From Acidobacteriaceae bacterium (GTDB lineage Bacteria > Acidobacteriota > Terriglobia > Terriglobales > Acidobacteriaceae), in contig JASHVU010000644.1 of NCBI GenBank assembly GCA_030044455.1, positions 1 through 5,244 of the forward strand: a DNA stretch of 5,244 bases, written 5' to 3'. How positions within the stretch are numbered: position 1 is the stretch's first letter; each line of letters opens with the position of its first letter. Shown here piece by piece: positions 1 through 5,244 of this stretch. The position numbers were made by a program, and so were the translations under genes. Below the pieces are notes generated by a model, which saw only the letters and a list, made by a program, of their open reading frames with translations, searched no databases and had not been told where the DNA came from.

Positions 1-674
1 GTGACCTCGGCGTTGATTTTGCCGCGTTCACGAAAGATGGGTCGTATCGTCCTGAAGCCGAACTGCAGAAAAAAGGCGAAGATGCCGATGCCGGTGAAGA
101 CCGCAAGTGTGACGGGCGCGCTCTTATGGAGCAGATAGACAAAGGCCAGCGTAGCGGTGAGGATGCCGCCAAGAAATTCGACAAGGCCGGTGCCGACCAG
201 GTTGCGCACACCTTCAACGTCGGTCATGATGCGAGCCACGAGTGTGCCTGTCCGATTCTCGTCGTAGTAAGCCACCGAGAGCAGGCCGACGTGGCGCTGA
301 ACCTGGCGCCGCATCTCCGCAATCAGTCGCTGGCCGGCCTTGGAGAGAAGCTGTGTGAGCGAGAATGATGTAATGGCCTGGATTACGGTGGCGACCAGCA
401 CAATGACGATGAGCTGGCCAAGCAGGCGCGGATGAGCATGAGCCGGGTTAAGAGCCTGGTCGAGAAGCGGCTTGCTCATGTAAGGCATCACCAGGCCAGC
501 AACTCGATTGATGAGCATAAGCACCAAGCCAATGGCGATGAGGCCCTTGCGCGGGGCAACGAGGGCCCAGATTTCAGGGCCCATTTTTCTCAGGCTTGGT
601 TTGCGCTTGGGCAGGTCGGATTGGCCGGCACGCGCACCGCGACCCTGCGGCGAGCGCTCAGCGCGCATGCCCAT
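1..674 (-). CDS. ABC exporter, transmembrane domain (partial, C-terminus beyond window)
   Basis: This is the N-terminal 224 residues of an ABC exporter of the fused membrane-plus-ATPase type (MsbA/LmrA/multidrug-like). It would sit in the inner membrane and pump a lipid, drug or peptide; the substrate cannot be told. A basic, Pro/Arg-rich cytoplasmic tail (residues 1-35) is followed by hydrophobic helices near 44-65, 84-107, 159-182 and 186-206. The family's first intracellular loop is clear: AGQRLIAEMRRQVQRH (113-128), then YYDENRTGTLVARIMTDV (136-153), matching the usual FFD..-TG-L-sRl..D pattern. The window ends at INAEVT, just where exporters continue with the R-L-x-E-x-x-x-G segment, so the ATPase domain with its Walker motifs is not visible. 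I chose ATG 674 because GGAGGAG lies 5 nt before it; ATG 695 and 668 are in frame but less well placed. The membrane-protein gene ends 33 bp upstream on the same strand, so the two are probably co-transcribed. Confidence 0.94.
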   Translation of the reverse strand, partial: MGMRAERSPQGRGARAGQSDLPKRKPSLRKMGPEIWALVAPRKGLIAIGLVLMLINRVAGLVMPYMSKPLLDQALNPAHAHPRLLGQLIVIVLVATVIQAITSFSLTQLLSKAGQRLIAEMRRQVQRHVGLLSVAYYDENRTGTLVARIMTDVEGVRNLVGTGLVEFLGGILTATLAFVYLLHKSAPVTLAVFTGIGIFAFFLQFGFRTIRPIFRERGKINAEV

Positions 675-679
675 GCCCA

Positions 680-686
680 CTCCTCC
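680..686 (-). promoter_or_regulatory. Ribosome binding site deciding the ABC exporter start
   Basis: On the minus strand the sequence GGAGGAG ends 5 nt before ATG 674. The upstream in-frame ATG at 695 has no comparable purine tract before it, so translation most likely begins at 674 (or at 668, two codons later). Confidence 0.6.
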
Positions 687-707
687 GCCGCGCATTGTGG
701 ACACGCG

Positions 708-1091
708 CTATTCTGCCTTTCGCGCCTGGCGGGCGGCGATGAAGGAGCGCACGCACATGTTGACATAGATGAAGGTCAGAGCGGCCATGATGAGCTGGGC
801 AGCGAGAGCTTTTTCGTCGACATCGATGCCAAGGGAACGAGAATGACCGTATTCGTGGATGGCGCTGCCGACCGCGCCCAGAAAGCCAAGCAGGCCGACG
901 GTGACGTTGATGTGCATGTAGAGTTTACGGCGACTTTCAACGGAGCTTTTGGCGAGATATCCGAAAACAACCAAAGGTAGACCGAAGTAGATGGGAATGA
1001 GCGCAGTGGGATGCACGCTGCCGGTTCCCGAAAAGGCGACTATGCCCAGAATGATAAGAAGCGCCCCGAAAAAGATGCTAATCTTTGCCAC
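708..1091 (-). CDS. Small four-helix membrane protein of unknown function
   Basis: I do not recognise a named family for this 127-residue protein. Four hydrophobic segments are visible: residues 4-20, 30-46, 60-78 and 95-113. A short basic stretch (SRRK, 53-56) follows helix 2, and the tail RSFIAARQARK (115-125) is basic, which suggests cytoplasmic ends. The loop after helix 3 contains HEYGH (79-83), which fits HExxH on paper, but the protein is far too short for a known membrane protease. I chose the GTG at 1091 because GGAGG (1098-1102) lies 6 nt upstream. The longer reading from ATG 1160 would add 23 residues, rich in Arg and Cys, in front of the first helix and would skip that site. The gene ends 33 bp before the ABC exporter start on the same strand, so it may be an accessory or simply a co-transcribed neighbour of that exporter. 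Its existence is well supported; its function is unknown. Confidence 0.8.
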   Translation of the reverse strand: MAKISIFFGALLIILGIVAFSGTGSVHPTALIPIYFGLPLVVFGYLAKSSVESRRKLYMHINVTVGLLGFLGAVGSAIHEYGHSRSLGIDVDEKALAAQLIMAALTFIYVNMCVRSFIAARQARKAE

Positions 1092-1097
1092 GAGAGA

Positions 1098-1102
1098 CCT
1101 CC
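1098..1102 (-). promoter_or_regulatory. Ribosome binding site deciding a GTG start
   Basis: A minus-strand GGAGG with a 6-nt spacer precedes GTG 1091. This favours the GTG over the in-frame ATG at 1160 as the start of the small membrane protein. Confidence 0.65.
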
Positions 1103-1120
1103 GAACACAATTGCAAGGCA

Positions 1121-1129
1121 AGAATAACA
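1121..1129 (-). promoter_or_regulatory. Possible extended -10 promoter element
   Basis: The minus strand reads TGTTATTCT, fitting the extended -10 form TG-N-TATNNT. No good TTGACA-like -35 is found 16-18 nt upstream, which an extended -10 can tolerate. It would start transcription about 25 nt before GTG 1091, leaving the GGAGG in the leader. This is pattern inference only. Confidence 0.3.
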
Positions 1130-1143
1130 GCCGCACACACCTT

Positions 1144-1171
1144 CTGGCCGTTGAGCGCACAAGCCGGCCAG
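1144..1171. repeat. Inverted repeat CTGGCCG / CGGCCAG
   Basis: Perfect 7-bp arms at 1144-1150 and 1165-1171 are separated by 14 bp. There is no T-run on the leftward side, so it does not look like a terminator. It lies just upstream of the candidate -10 for the membrane-protein/ABC unit, where an operator could sit. The arms are GC-rich, so chance occurrence is possible. Confidence 0.35.
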
Positions 1172-1311
1172 CTTCGAAATCTTTCTAAGAGAGATGTTTC
1201 ATCGGGAGTCCCAGGTTCAATTGTTTGGCGGGGCGGGACTGGCGTGTGTGTAAGCACTGTCAGGCACTCGCGACTCTTGACCGGTTCACTGGGTCGCAAG
1301 ACTGCGCTCGG

Positions 1312-2394
1312 CTACCGCTGGATACGGGCCGAGCCGCCCTTCGCGAAGGCGCGGACCTGTTCGAGGGTGGCCATCGTGGTGTCGCCTGGGAAGGTCGTAA
1401 GCAGCGCGCCATGTGCCCATCCGAGCTTGAGCGATTCTTCAGGACTCTCGCCACTGAGCAGACCGTAGATGAAACCCGCCGCGAAGCCATCGCCGCCGCC
1501 AACGCGATCGATGACCTCGAGCTCGGCGGTGGGTGCGGAGTAGGTCTTGCCATCGACCCAGGTGACGGCGCTCCAGCTATGACGATTGGTGGAGTGAACC
1601 TCGCGGAGGGTAGTGGCGACGACTTTCGCCTGTGGGTGCTTCCTCGTAACCCGCTCGATCATTGCAAAGAAAACGGCCGGATCGAGCTTGGACTTGGCGT
1701 GGACATCAGGGCCGGGGATTCCGAGGCCCTTCTGGAGGTCCTCTTCGTTACCAATAAGGACGTCGACATTCTCGACGATGGTGCCGATGGTTTCAACGGC
1801 GTGATCGATGCCACCGGAGATCTTCCAGAGCTTTTCGCGGAAGTTGAGATCGAAGGAAGTGACGGCGCCGGCGGCCTTGGCGGCTTTCATCATCTCGGCG
1901 GCGAGGGGCGCAGTGGTGGGGCTGAGCGAGGCGAAGAGGCCTCCGCAGTGAACCCAGCGGACGCCCTTGGAAAAGATGGCCTTCCAGTCAAAGTCGCCGG
2001 GCTTGAGCAGGGCGCCGGCCTCGTTGGCGCGATTGTAAAAGACGACCGGCGGTCGGACCCCGGCGCCGCGATCGCTGTAGACGGTGGCCATGTTGGGGCC
2101 GGTGGCGCCATTGTGCTCGAAGTGTTTGTAGATGGGACGAACGCCCATGGCGCGCACACGTTCGGCAATCAAGTCACCAATGGGATAGTCGACCATGGCG
2201 GAGACGATGGCCGTGCGCATGCGAAAACAATCAGAGAGATTGGCGGCCACGTTGTATTCGCCGCCGCTGACGTGAATCTGGCATTCGTTGGCTTTGCGGA
2301 AGGGGATGATGCCGGTATCGAGGCGGTGAACGATTGCGCCCAGAGCGAGAAAGTCGAGGTCGCCGGAATGAGGGATGTTGAGACCGTTACTCAT
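1312..2394 (-). CDS. kdgK: PfkB-family sugar kinase, probably 2-keto-3-deoxygluconate kinase
   Basis: This is a 360-residue cytoplasmic ribokinase/PfkB-family kinase that would phosphorylate a sugar or sugar acid with ATP. Family marks are visible in order: the substrate-side signature GGEYNVA (44-50), the strand FDLNFR followed by LW (181-190), NEEDL (216-220), and the catalytic/anion-hole signature DRVGGGDGFAAG (296-307), with D302 as the expected catalytic base. The second Gly of GGGD replaces the more usual Ala of GAGD. The late FPGD segment (335-338) resembles the PGD motif common in KDG kinases, which supports that assignment over fructokinase or ribokinase. KDG kinase makes 2-keto-3-deoxy-6-phosphogluconate in uronate and pectin breakdown. 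The protein is longer than the roughly 310 residues usual for the family. Start ATG 2394 has AAGGAA 6 nt upstream. It lies 48 bp after the SCO gene and no other sugar-acid gene is in view, so the substrate remains inferred. Confidence 0.9.
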   Translation of the reverse strand: MSNGLNIPHSGDLDFLALGAIVHRLDTGIIPFRKANECQIHVSGGEYNVAANLSDCFRMRTAIVSAMVDYPIGDLIAERVRAMGVRPIYKHFEHNGATGPNMATVYSDRGAGVRPPVVFYNRANEAGALLKPGDFDWKAIFSKGVRWVHCGGLFASLSPTTAPLAAEMMKAAKAAGAVTSFDLNFREKLWKISGGIDHAVETIGTIVENVDVLIGNEEDLQKGLGIPGPDVHAKSKLDPAVFFAMIERVTRKHPQAKVVATTLREVHSTNRHSWSAVTWVDGKTYSAPTAELEVIDRVGGGDGFAAGFIYGLLSGESPEESLKLGWAHGALLTTFPGDTTMATLEQVRAFAKGGSARIQR

Positions 2395-2400
2395 TGATTA

Positions 2401-2413
2401 TTCCTTGCAGGAA
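2401..2413 (-). promoter_or_regulatory. Small inverted repeat overlapping the kinase ribosome binding site
   Basis: The minus strand reads TTCCT-GCA-AGGAA, a perfect 5-bp inverted repeat with a 3-nt loop. Its 3' arm contains the Shine-Dalgarno AAGGAA (2401-2406) that sits 6 nt before ATG 2394. If it folds in mRNA, the ribosome site would be partly hidden. The stem is short and has only two GC pairs, so the effect may be small. Confidence 0.35.
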
Positions 2414-2442
2414 ATTAGGTTTCAGTTTCAGCAGATGCGCGC

Positions 2443-3348
2443 TCACCCGGCGTTGGCCTCCAGCTTCTTTACATCCGCAATTACCTGGGCGGGGGTCCAT
2501 TCATTGCCGGGATAGAATTGCGCCACTTTACCATCGGGGCCAATCAACGTTGTGGAAAGGGTGTGATTAATGGTGTTGTTGTCGCCCTGGGTGATGCCGA
2601 TGTCGAAGTATTTGGCCATCTCAAAGGTCTCAGCCTGTGTGCCGACAGCAAAATCCCAGTGGCTGAAGGCGCTTTGGGTATCGCTGCCGATGTAGGCTGC
2701 GCCATAGGCGCGCAGACGCTCGGGGGTGTCGTGCTCCGGATCGAAGCTGACCGAGAGCAGATGAGTCTTTGCGTAGAGCGCGCGGTCGGATGAAAGCTGC
2801 TGGTTGATGGCGGCAAAGTTTCGCGTCACGCGCGGGCAGAAGTCAGGCAGAGGGCAGCGCGTGTAAATAAATGTGATGAGGACGGCTTTTCCGCGGTACT
2901 GGCTGAGCTGAATCGGACGACCATCCTGATTGCGGAGCTTGAAGTCGGGCACCTGGTCGCCCGGCGCAGGCACGTGATAGAGGACGGCCGGCTTGTAATC
3001 GGGCTTGCCCTGTGCGATGACGACGATGTGGTCGAGGAGGATATCGGCATCGGGATTCTGCGAAACGAGGACATCGGCGGTGATGACGTCGCCGGGATGC
3101 AACTCGCTGAGAACACTTGGATCTTTCAACTTGTAGGGCATGGTCATGGCTCCCATGAAGCCGGGGATTGCTTCATGGTTGACCGTGACTTCGCCCGTAG
3201 AGGGGCTGGTATTCACGACTTTGCCGCGCAGATGGAAGACCTTGAATGCCGGTATAGAGGACGACTGCTGCGGCGCGGTTGGCGAAGAATGGCATCCGGA
3301 AAGAAAAAAGAGAGCAACGGCTGCGCTCGATAGCAGGAAGCGAACCAT
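2443..3348 (-). CDS. SCO1/SenC-family copper chaperone lipoprotein with N-terminal CusF-like domain
   Basis: This 301-residue exported lipoprotein should deliver copper, or reduce thiols, for the CuA centre of cytochrome c oxidase, as SCO1/SenC proteins do. A signal peptide ends in the lipobox LSGC, with C19 as the lipid-attachment site. Residues about 36-112 form a CusF-like copper-binding domain: H58, M65 and the MTM pair M68/M70 correspond to the His and Met ligands of CusF, but CusF's Trp ligand has no counterpart. Residues about 125-298 form the thioredoxin-like SCO domain, with VPDFKLRNQDG (133-143), the metal-binding cysteines C165 and C171 in TRCPLPDFCP, FDPEHDTPERL (202-212), and the conserved His H262 in NHTLSTTLIGPDG. 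The cysteines are spaced CX5C rather than the classical CX3C. ATG 3348 is the first start after an in-frame TAA; no well-spaced Shine-Dalgarno precedes it. A CopY-type palindrome lies directly upstream. The kinase gene follows 48 bp downstream. Confidence 0.95.
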   Translation of the reverse strand: MVRFLLSSAAVALFFLSGCHSSPTAPQQSSSIPAFKVFHLRGKVVNTSPSTGEVTVNHEAIPGFMGAMTMPYKLKDPSVLSELHPGDVITADVLVSQNPDADILLDHIVVIAQGKPDYKPAVLYHVPAPGDQVPDFKLRNQDGRPIQLSQYRGKAVLITFIYTRCPLPDFCPRVTRNFAAINQQLSSDRALYAKTHLLSVSFDPEHDTPERLRAYGAAYIGSDTQSAFSHWDFAVGTQAETFEMAKYFDIGITQGDNNTINHTLSTTLIGPDGKVAQFYPGNEWTPAQVIADVKKLEANAG

Positions 3349-3351
3349 AAA

Positions 3352-3361
3352 TACAAGTGTA
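3352..3361. promoter_or_regulatory. Candidate CopY/BlaI-type operator (TACAAGTGTA)
   Basis: The sequence TACA-AG-TGTA exactly fits the cop-box consensus TACANNTGTA bound by CopY copper-responsive repressors, and carries the TACA/TGTA half-sites typical of the wider BlaI/MecI family. The palindrome extends one base each side (3351-3362). It lies 3 bp from the ATG of the SCO copper protein and overlaps a candidate -10, so a bound repressor would block transcription. The regulator gene is not in the window; the role is inferred from sequence match and position. Confidence 0.5.
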
Positions 3362-3363
3362 TA
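3358..3363 (-). promoter_or_regulatory. Possible -10 element for the SCO gene
   Basis: The minus strand reads TATACA, close to TATAAT, with 9 nt between it and ATG 3348. Transcription from it would start at or next to the start codon, giving a leaderless or nearly leaderless mRNA. This agrees with the missing Shine-Dalgarno. I see no good -35 hexamer at normal spacing. Confidence 0.35.
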
Positions 3364-3417
3364 CGAGTGGTCTGACCATTAAACTGACTGCGGTGGCAGC
3401 GGCGTAGCCGGGCAGCG

Positions 3418-3423
3418 TATAAC
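3418..3423 (+). promoter_or_regulatory. Possible -10 element for the AddB-like gene
   Basis: TATAAC matches the -10 consensus at five of six positions and ends 6 nt before ATG 3430, placing the expected transcription start on the start codon itself. The only purine tract nearby (AGGA, 3426-3429) touches the ATG and is too close to act as a normal Shine-Dalgarno. No clear -35 is seen 16-18 nt upstream. Confidence 0.35.
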
Positions 3424-3429
3424 GCAGGA

Positions 3430-5244
3430 ATGGGGACAAGGGGCGGAGAAAAGATAGACCCATGGCTGCGGGCCGGCGGCGTAGTGATCACAGCCAGTGA
3501 ACGCGGCGCCCGAGCCATTGCCGCGGCATATCACCGCGCGCGACGCGCCGAGGGACTGATGGCCTGGCCTGCGCCGGACGTGAAGGACTGGCAATGCTTC
3601 GCAAAAGAAGAATGGCATAAACGGAACAGCGACGCTCGGATGGTGCTCAATCCCCTGCAGGAGCAGGCGCTGTGGGCCGGGATTGTGAAGGAAAAGAACA
3701 GCGAGGCGGCGAGGCTTGAAGGTCGCAGGCAGCGACTGGCGGCAATCGCCATGGAGGCTCACCGACTGATCTGCTCTTACGCCCCACAGTATTTGAACCC
3801 GAAAGTGCGGAGCACCTGGCAACAGGATGCGGGAGCATTCAGCGACTGGCTGACCGCCTTCGACGAGGAATGCCGCAGCCGCGAGTGCGTGGGCAGCGCT
3901 CGCCTCGCGCTCGAATTAACTTCGGCACTGGAGATGGATTCTTCAAGACGCGAGGCATTGCTGCTAGCGGGGTTCGACAGGATTCTGCCTGCGCAGGCGA
4001 ATTTATTTCGAGCGTGGGGACTGTGGAGCGAAGTAGAAAATGGCGAGCCGGCTGGTGAAGTCTCATTCTTTGAAGCTGACGACACGCGCGAGGAGCTGGC
4101 TGCGTGCGCTTTGTGGTGCCGGGGGGAGCTCGAAGCAAATCCTGAAAAGAGACTGCTTGTGATAACGCAAAATGCGGCGGCGCAGCGCGGCGAGATTGAG
4201 CGGGCGCTGCTGCGATATGCGATTCCGGCTGGGAGCATCAGTGCGGGCGCGCCGCTGTTTGAATTCTCGCTCGGAGTGCCGCTGGCGCAAACGGCGCTGG
4301 GCCGTGGCGCGCTGTTGACACACCAGTGGCTGGGCGAGGCCATTACGGAAAATGAAATGGACTGGCTGTTTTCAACCGGACAAGTCGCTACCAATGATGC
4401 GGAGGCAAGCGCGCTGACGGCGTGTATGCGCGAGTTGCGGCGGCTCGACCTGCAGCAAACGGAATGGACGCTGACCCAATGGATGGCGCAACGCAAAGCC
4501 GATTTGTTGCTGCCGGTAGCGTGGATCAGACGACTGACTGAAACGAAGCGGGAGCTTGAGGAACGAGTCCGTTCGACGCGAAGACCGATGGATTGGGCGG
4601 AACTGGCGCAAAAACTGCTGGAGCTTGCCGGATGGCCGGGAGGGCGCGCTCTCGGCAGCGAGGAGTTCCAGGTAACTGAGCGGCTGAAGGGAGTAATGGA
4701 AGAGTGCGCGGCCCTTGGCTTCGACGGGCGCAGAATATCGTGGCGGGATTTTCTCAGCGATCTTAAAAGAGCGGCCGACCAGGCGCTGTTTGCGCCCCAG
4801 AGCAAGGATGCGCCGATTTTGATTGCCGGACCGGCGGAAACCGCAGGGCTTACGGTTGACGGCATCTGGTTCCTAGGCGCGAGCGAGGACGCGTGGCCCG
4901 CGGCGGGAGAGACGCATCCATTTTTGCCAATCAACGTTCAGCGCGAAGCTCGAATGCCCCATGCAAGTGCGCAGTTTGACTGGGAGCTGGCGCAGGCGAT
5001 GACCGCGCGATTGCTGGCGTCGGCGCCAATCGTGAACTTCAGCTACACGCGGCAAGGCGATGACGTGGAAGCCAGGCCATCTAGGGTGATTGCAAGCATC
5101 GCCGGCACGGCGCGACCGCTGCCGGCAGAACTTCGGACGAGAGATGATTCCGAAGCTGCTACGGAAGCGTGGACAGACGAGAGTCAAGTTCCCTTCCCTG
5201 GCGGCAGGGTACGCGGCGGGTCAAGCGTGCTGACGGCGCAGTCG
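3430..5244 (+). CDS. AddB-like PD-(D/E)XK nuclease-family DNA repair protein (partial, C-terminus beyond window)
   Basis: The 605 visible residues resemble the bacterial 'probable DNA repair protein' group (TIGR03623 type, about 850-900 residues), which is related to AddB of the AddAB helicase-nuclease. Such proteins have an inactive helicase-like body and a C-terminal PD-(D/E)XK nuclease. The start IDPWLRAGGVVITASERGARA (9-29) fits the family's opening segment, where a Walker A motif would be in a true helicase but is absent here. RLLVITQN (241-248) resembles a helicase core strand. The best diagnostic block is VDGIWFLGASEDAWPAA (476-492), then HPFLPINVQREARMPH (496-511) and NFSYTRQGDDVEARPS (about 538-553). 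The window ends at GGSSVLTAQS (596-605), where relatives run into a Cys-Pro-Phe segment and then the nuclease, so the active site is unseen. ATG 3430 is the first ATG after an in-frame TGA (3385-3387) and gives the expected N-terminus. No AddA-like partner is in view. Confidence 0.87.
   Translation, partial: MGTRGGEKIDPWLRAGGVVITASERGARAIAAAYHRARRAEGLMAWPAPDVKDWQCFAKEEWHKRNSDARMVLNPLQEQALWAGIVKEKNSEAARLEGRRQRLAAIAMEAHRLICSYAPQYLNPKVRSTWQQDAGAFSDWLTAFDEECRSRECVGSARLALELTSALEMDSSRREALLLAGFDRILPAQANLFRAWGLWSEVENGEPAGEVSFFEADDTREELAACALWCRGELEANPEKRLLVITQNAAAQRGEIERALLRYAIPAGSISAGAPLFEFSLGVPLAQTALGRGALLTHQWLGEAITENEMDWLFSTGQVATNDAEASALTACMRELRRLDLQQTEWTLTQWMAQRKADLLLPVAWIRRLTETKRELEERVRSTRRPMDWAELAQKLLELAGWPGGRALGSEEFQVTERLKGVMEECAALGFDGRRISWRDFLSDLKRAADQALFAPQSKDAPILIAGPAETAGLTVDGIWFLGASEDAWPAAGETHPFLPINVQREARMPHASAQFDWELAQAMTARLLASAPIVNFSYTRQGDDVEARPSRVIASIAGTARPLPAELRTRDDSEAATEAWTDESQVPFPGGRVRGGSSVLTAQS

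Larger units (their letters stand above)
1092..1311. other. 220-bp intergenic region, likely promoter of the membrane protein/ABC exporter unit
   Basis: This is the only sizeable gene-free stretch among the leftward genes. It must hold the end of the kinase transcript and, probably, the promoter for the membrane-protein/ABC unit. I see no stem followed by a T-run that would make a convincing terminator on the minus strand. Visible structures are a 7-bp inverted repeat (1144-1171), a possible extended -10 (1121-1129), the odd palindrome GGGAGTCCC (1204-1212) and a short GATG-TTT-CATC hairpin near 1193-1203. No small gene is supported. A reading frame starting at TTG 1299 has no ribosome binding site and runs into the real membrane-protein gene. 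Confidence 0.6.

Noticed and set aside
432..980. A 182-residue open frame on the plus strand across the exporter and membrane-protein genes
   Set aside because: It is rich in His and Ala without a domain, and lies opposite two genes supported by motifs, membrane segments and ribosome sites.
1204..1235. A tRNA-like GGTTCAA segment on the plus strand
   Set aside because: The flanking bases do not form the 5-bp T-stem, and no matching acceptor or anticodon stem is found around it.
1078..1299. A 73-residue minus-strand frame starting at TTG in the intergenic region
   Set aside because: It has no ribosome binding site and no recognisable feature, and it overlaps the start of the small membrane protein whose GTG has a perfect GGAGG.
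1244..1311. A possible terminator after the kinase gene (GCGAC/GTCGC and AGTGC repeats)
   Set aside because: The pairings are short and interrupted, AGTGC is a direct rather than inverted repeat, and no T-run follows on the minus strand.
1225..2397. A 390-residue open frame on the plus strand covering almost the whole kinase gene
   Set aside because: It is the antisense of a clear PfkB kinase, is rich in Gly, Asp and Ala with no recognisable domain, and arises from GC-rich codons of the opposite strand.
3777..4934. A 385-residue open frame on the minus strand inside the AddB-like gene
   Set aside because: Its product is Ser/Arg/Ala-rich with no coherent motifs, while the plus-strand frame carries the family motifs throughout. 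It is a GC-driven shadow frame.

Overview
The window holds five protein genes and no RNA gene, mobile element, CRISPR array or long repeat that I can see. The DNA is GC-rich. The mix of a CX5C-type SCO lipoprotein, a roughly 360-residue 2-keto-3-deoxygluconate-type kinase and an orphan AddB-like nuclease is what I would expect from an Acidobacteriota (Terriglobia-like) chromosome. That placement is an impression from protein character, not a search result.

Layout: four genes run leftward and one runs rightward, from a divergent point near 3349-3429. Leftward, in order of transcription, come a copper-chaperone lipoprotein with a CusF-like domain fused to an SCO1/SenC domain (3348-2443), a PfkB-family sugar kinase most like KDG kinase (2394-1312), a 220-bp intergenic region, a small four-helix membrane protein of unknown function (1091-708), and the N-terminal part of an ABC exporter (674 to beyond the left edge). 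Rightward, a large AddB-like PD-(D/E)XK-type DNA repair protein starts at 3430 and leaves the right edge before its nuclease domain.

How the genes work together: the small membrane protein and the ABC exporter are 33 bp apart, each with a strong Shine-Dalgarno sequence, and look like one transcription unit. The SCO gene and the kinase are 48 bp apart and may be co-transcribed, though copper handling and sugar-acid catabolism have no obvious link. The AddB-like gene stands alone on its strand.

The most interesting signal is in the 81-bp divergent intergenic region. A perfect TACA-NN-TGTA palindrome, the published CopY cop-box form (also the core of BlaI/MecI-type operators), sits 3 bp upstream of the start codon of the copper protein. 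Both divergent genes lack a properly spaced Shine-Dalgarno sequence and have a TATA-like hexamer 6-9 nt before the ATG, which suggests leaderless transcripts. Otherwise the window looks like ordinary chromosomal content, and I did not find a convincing new multi-gene system.
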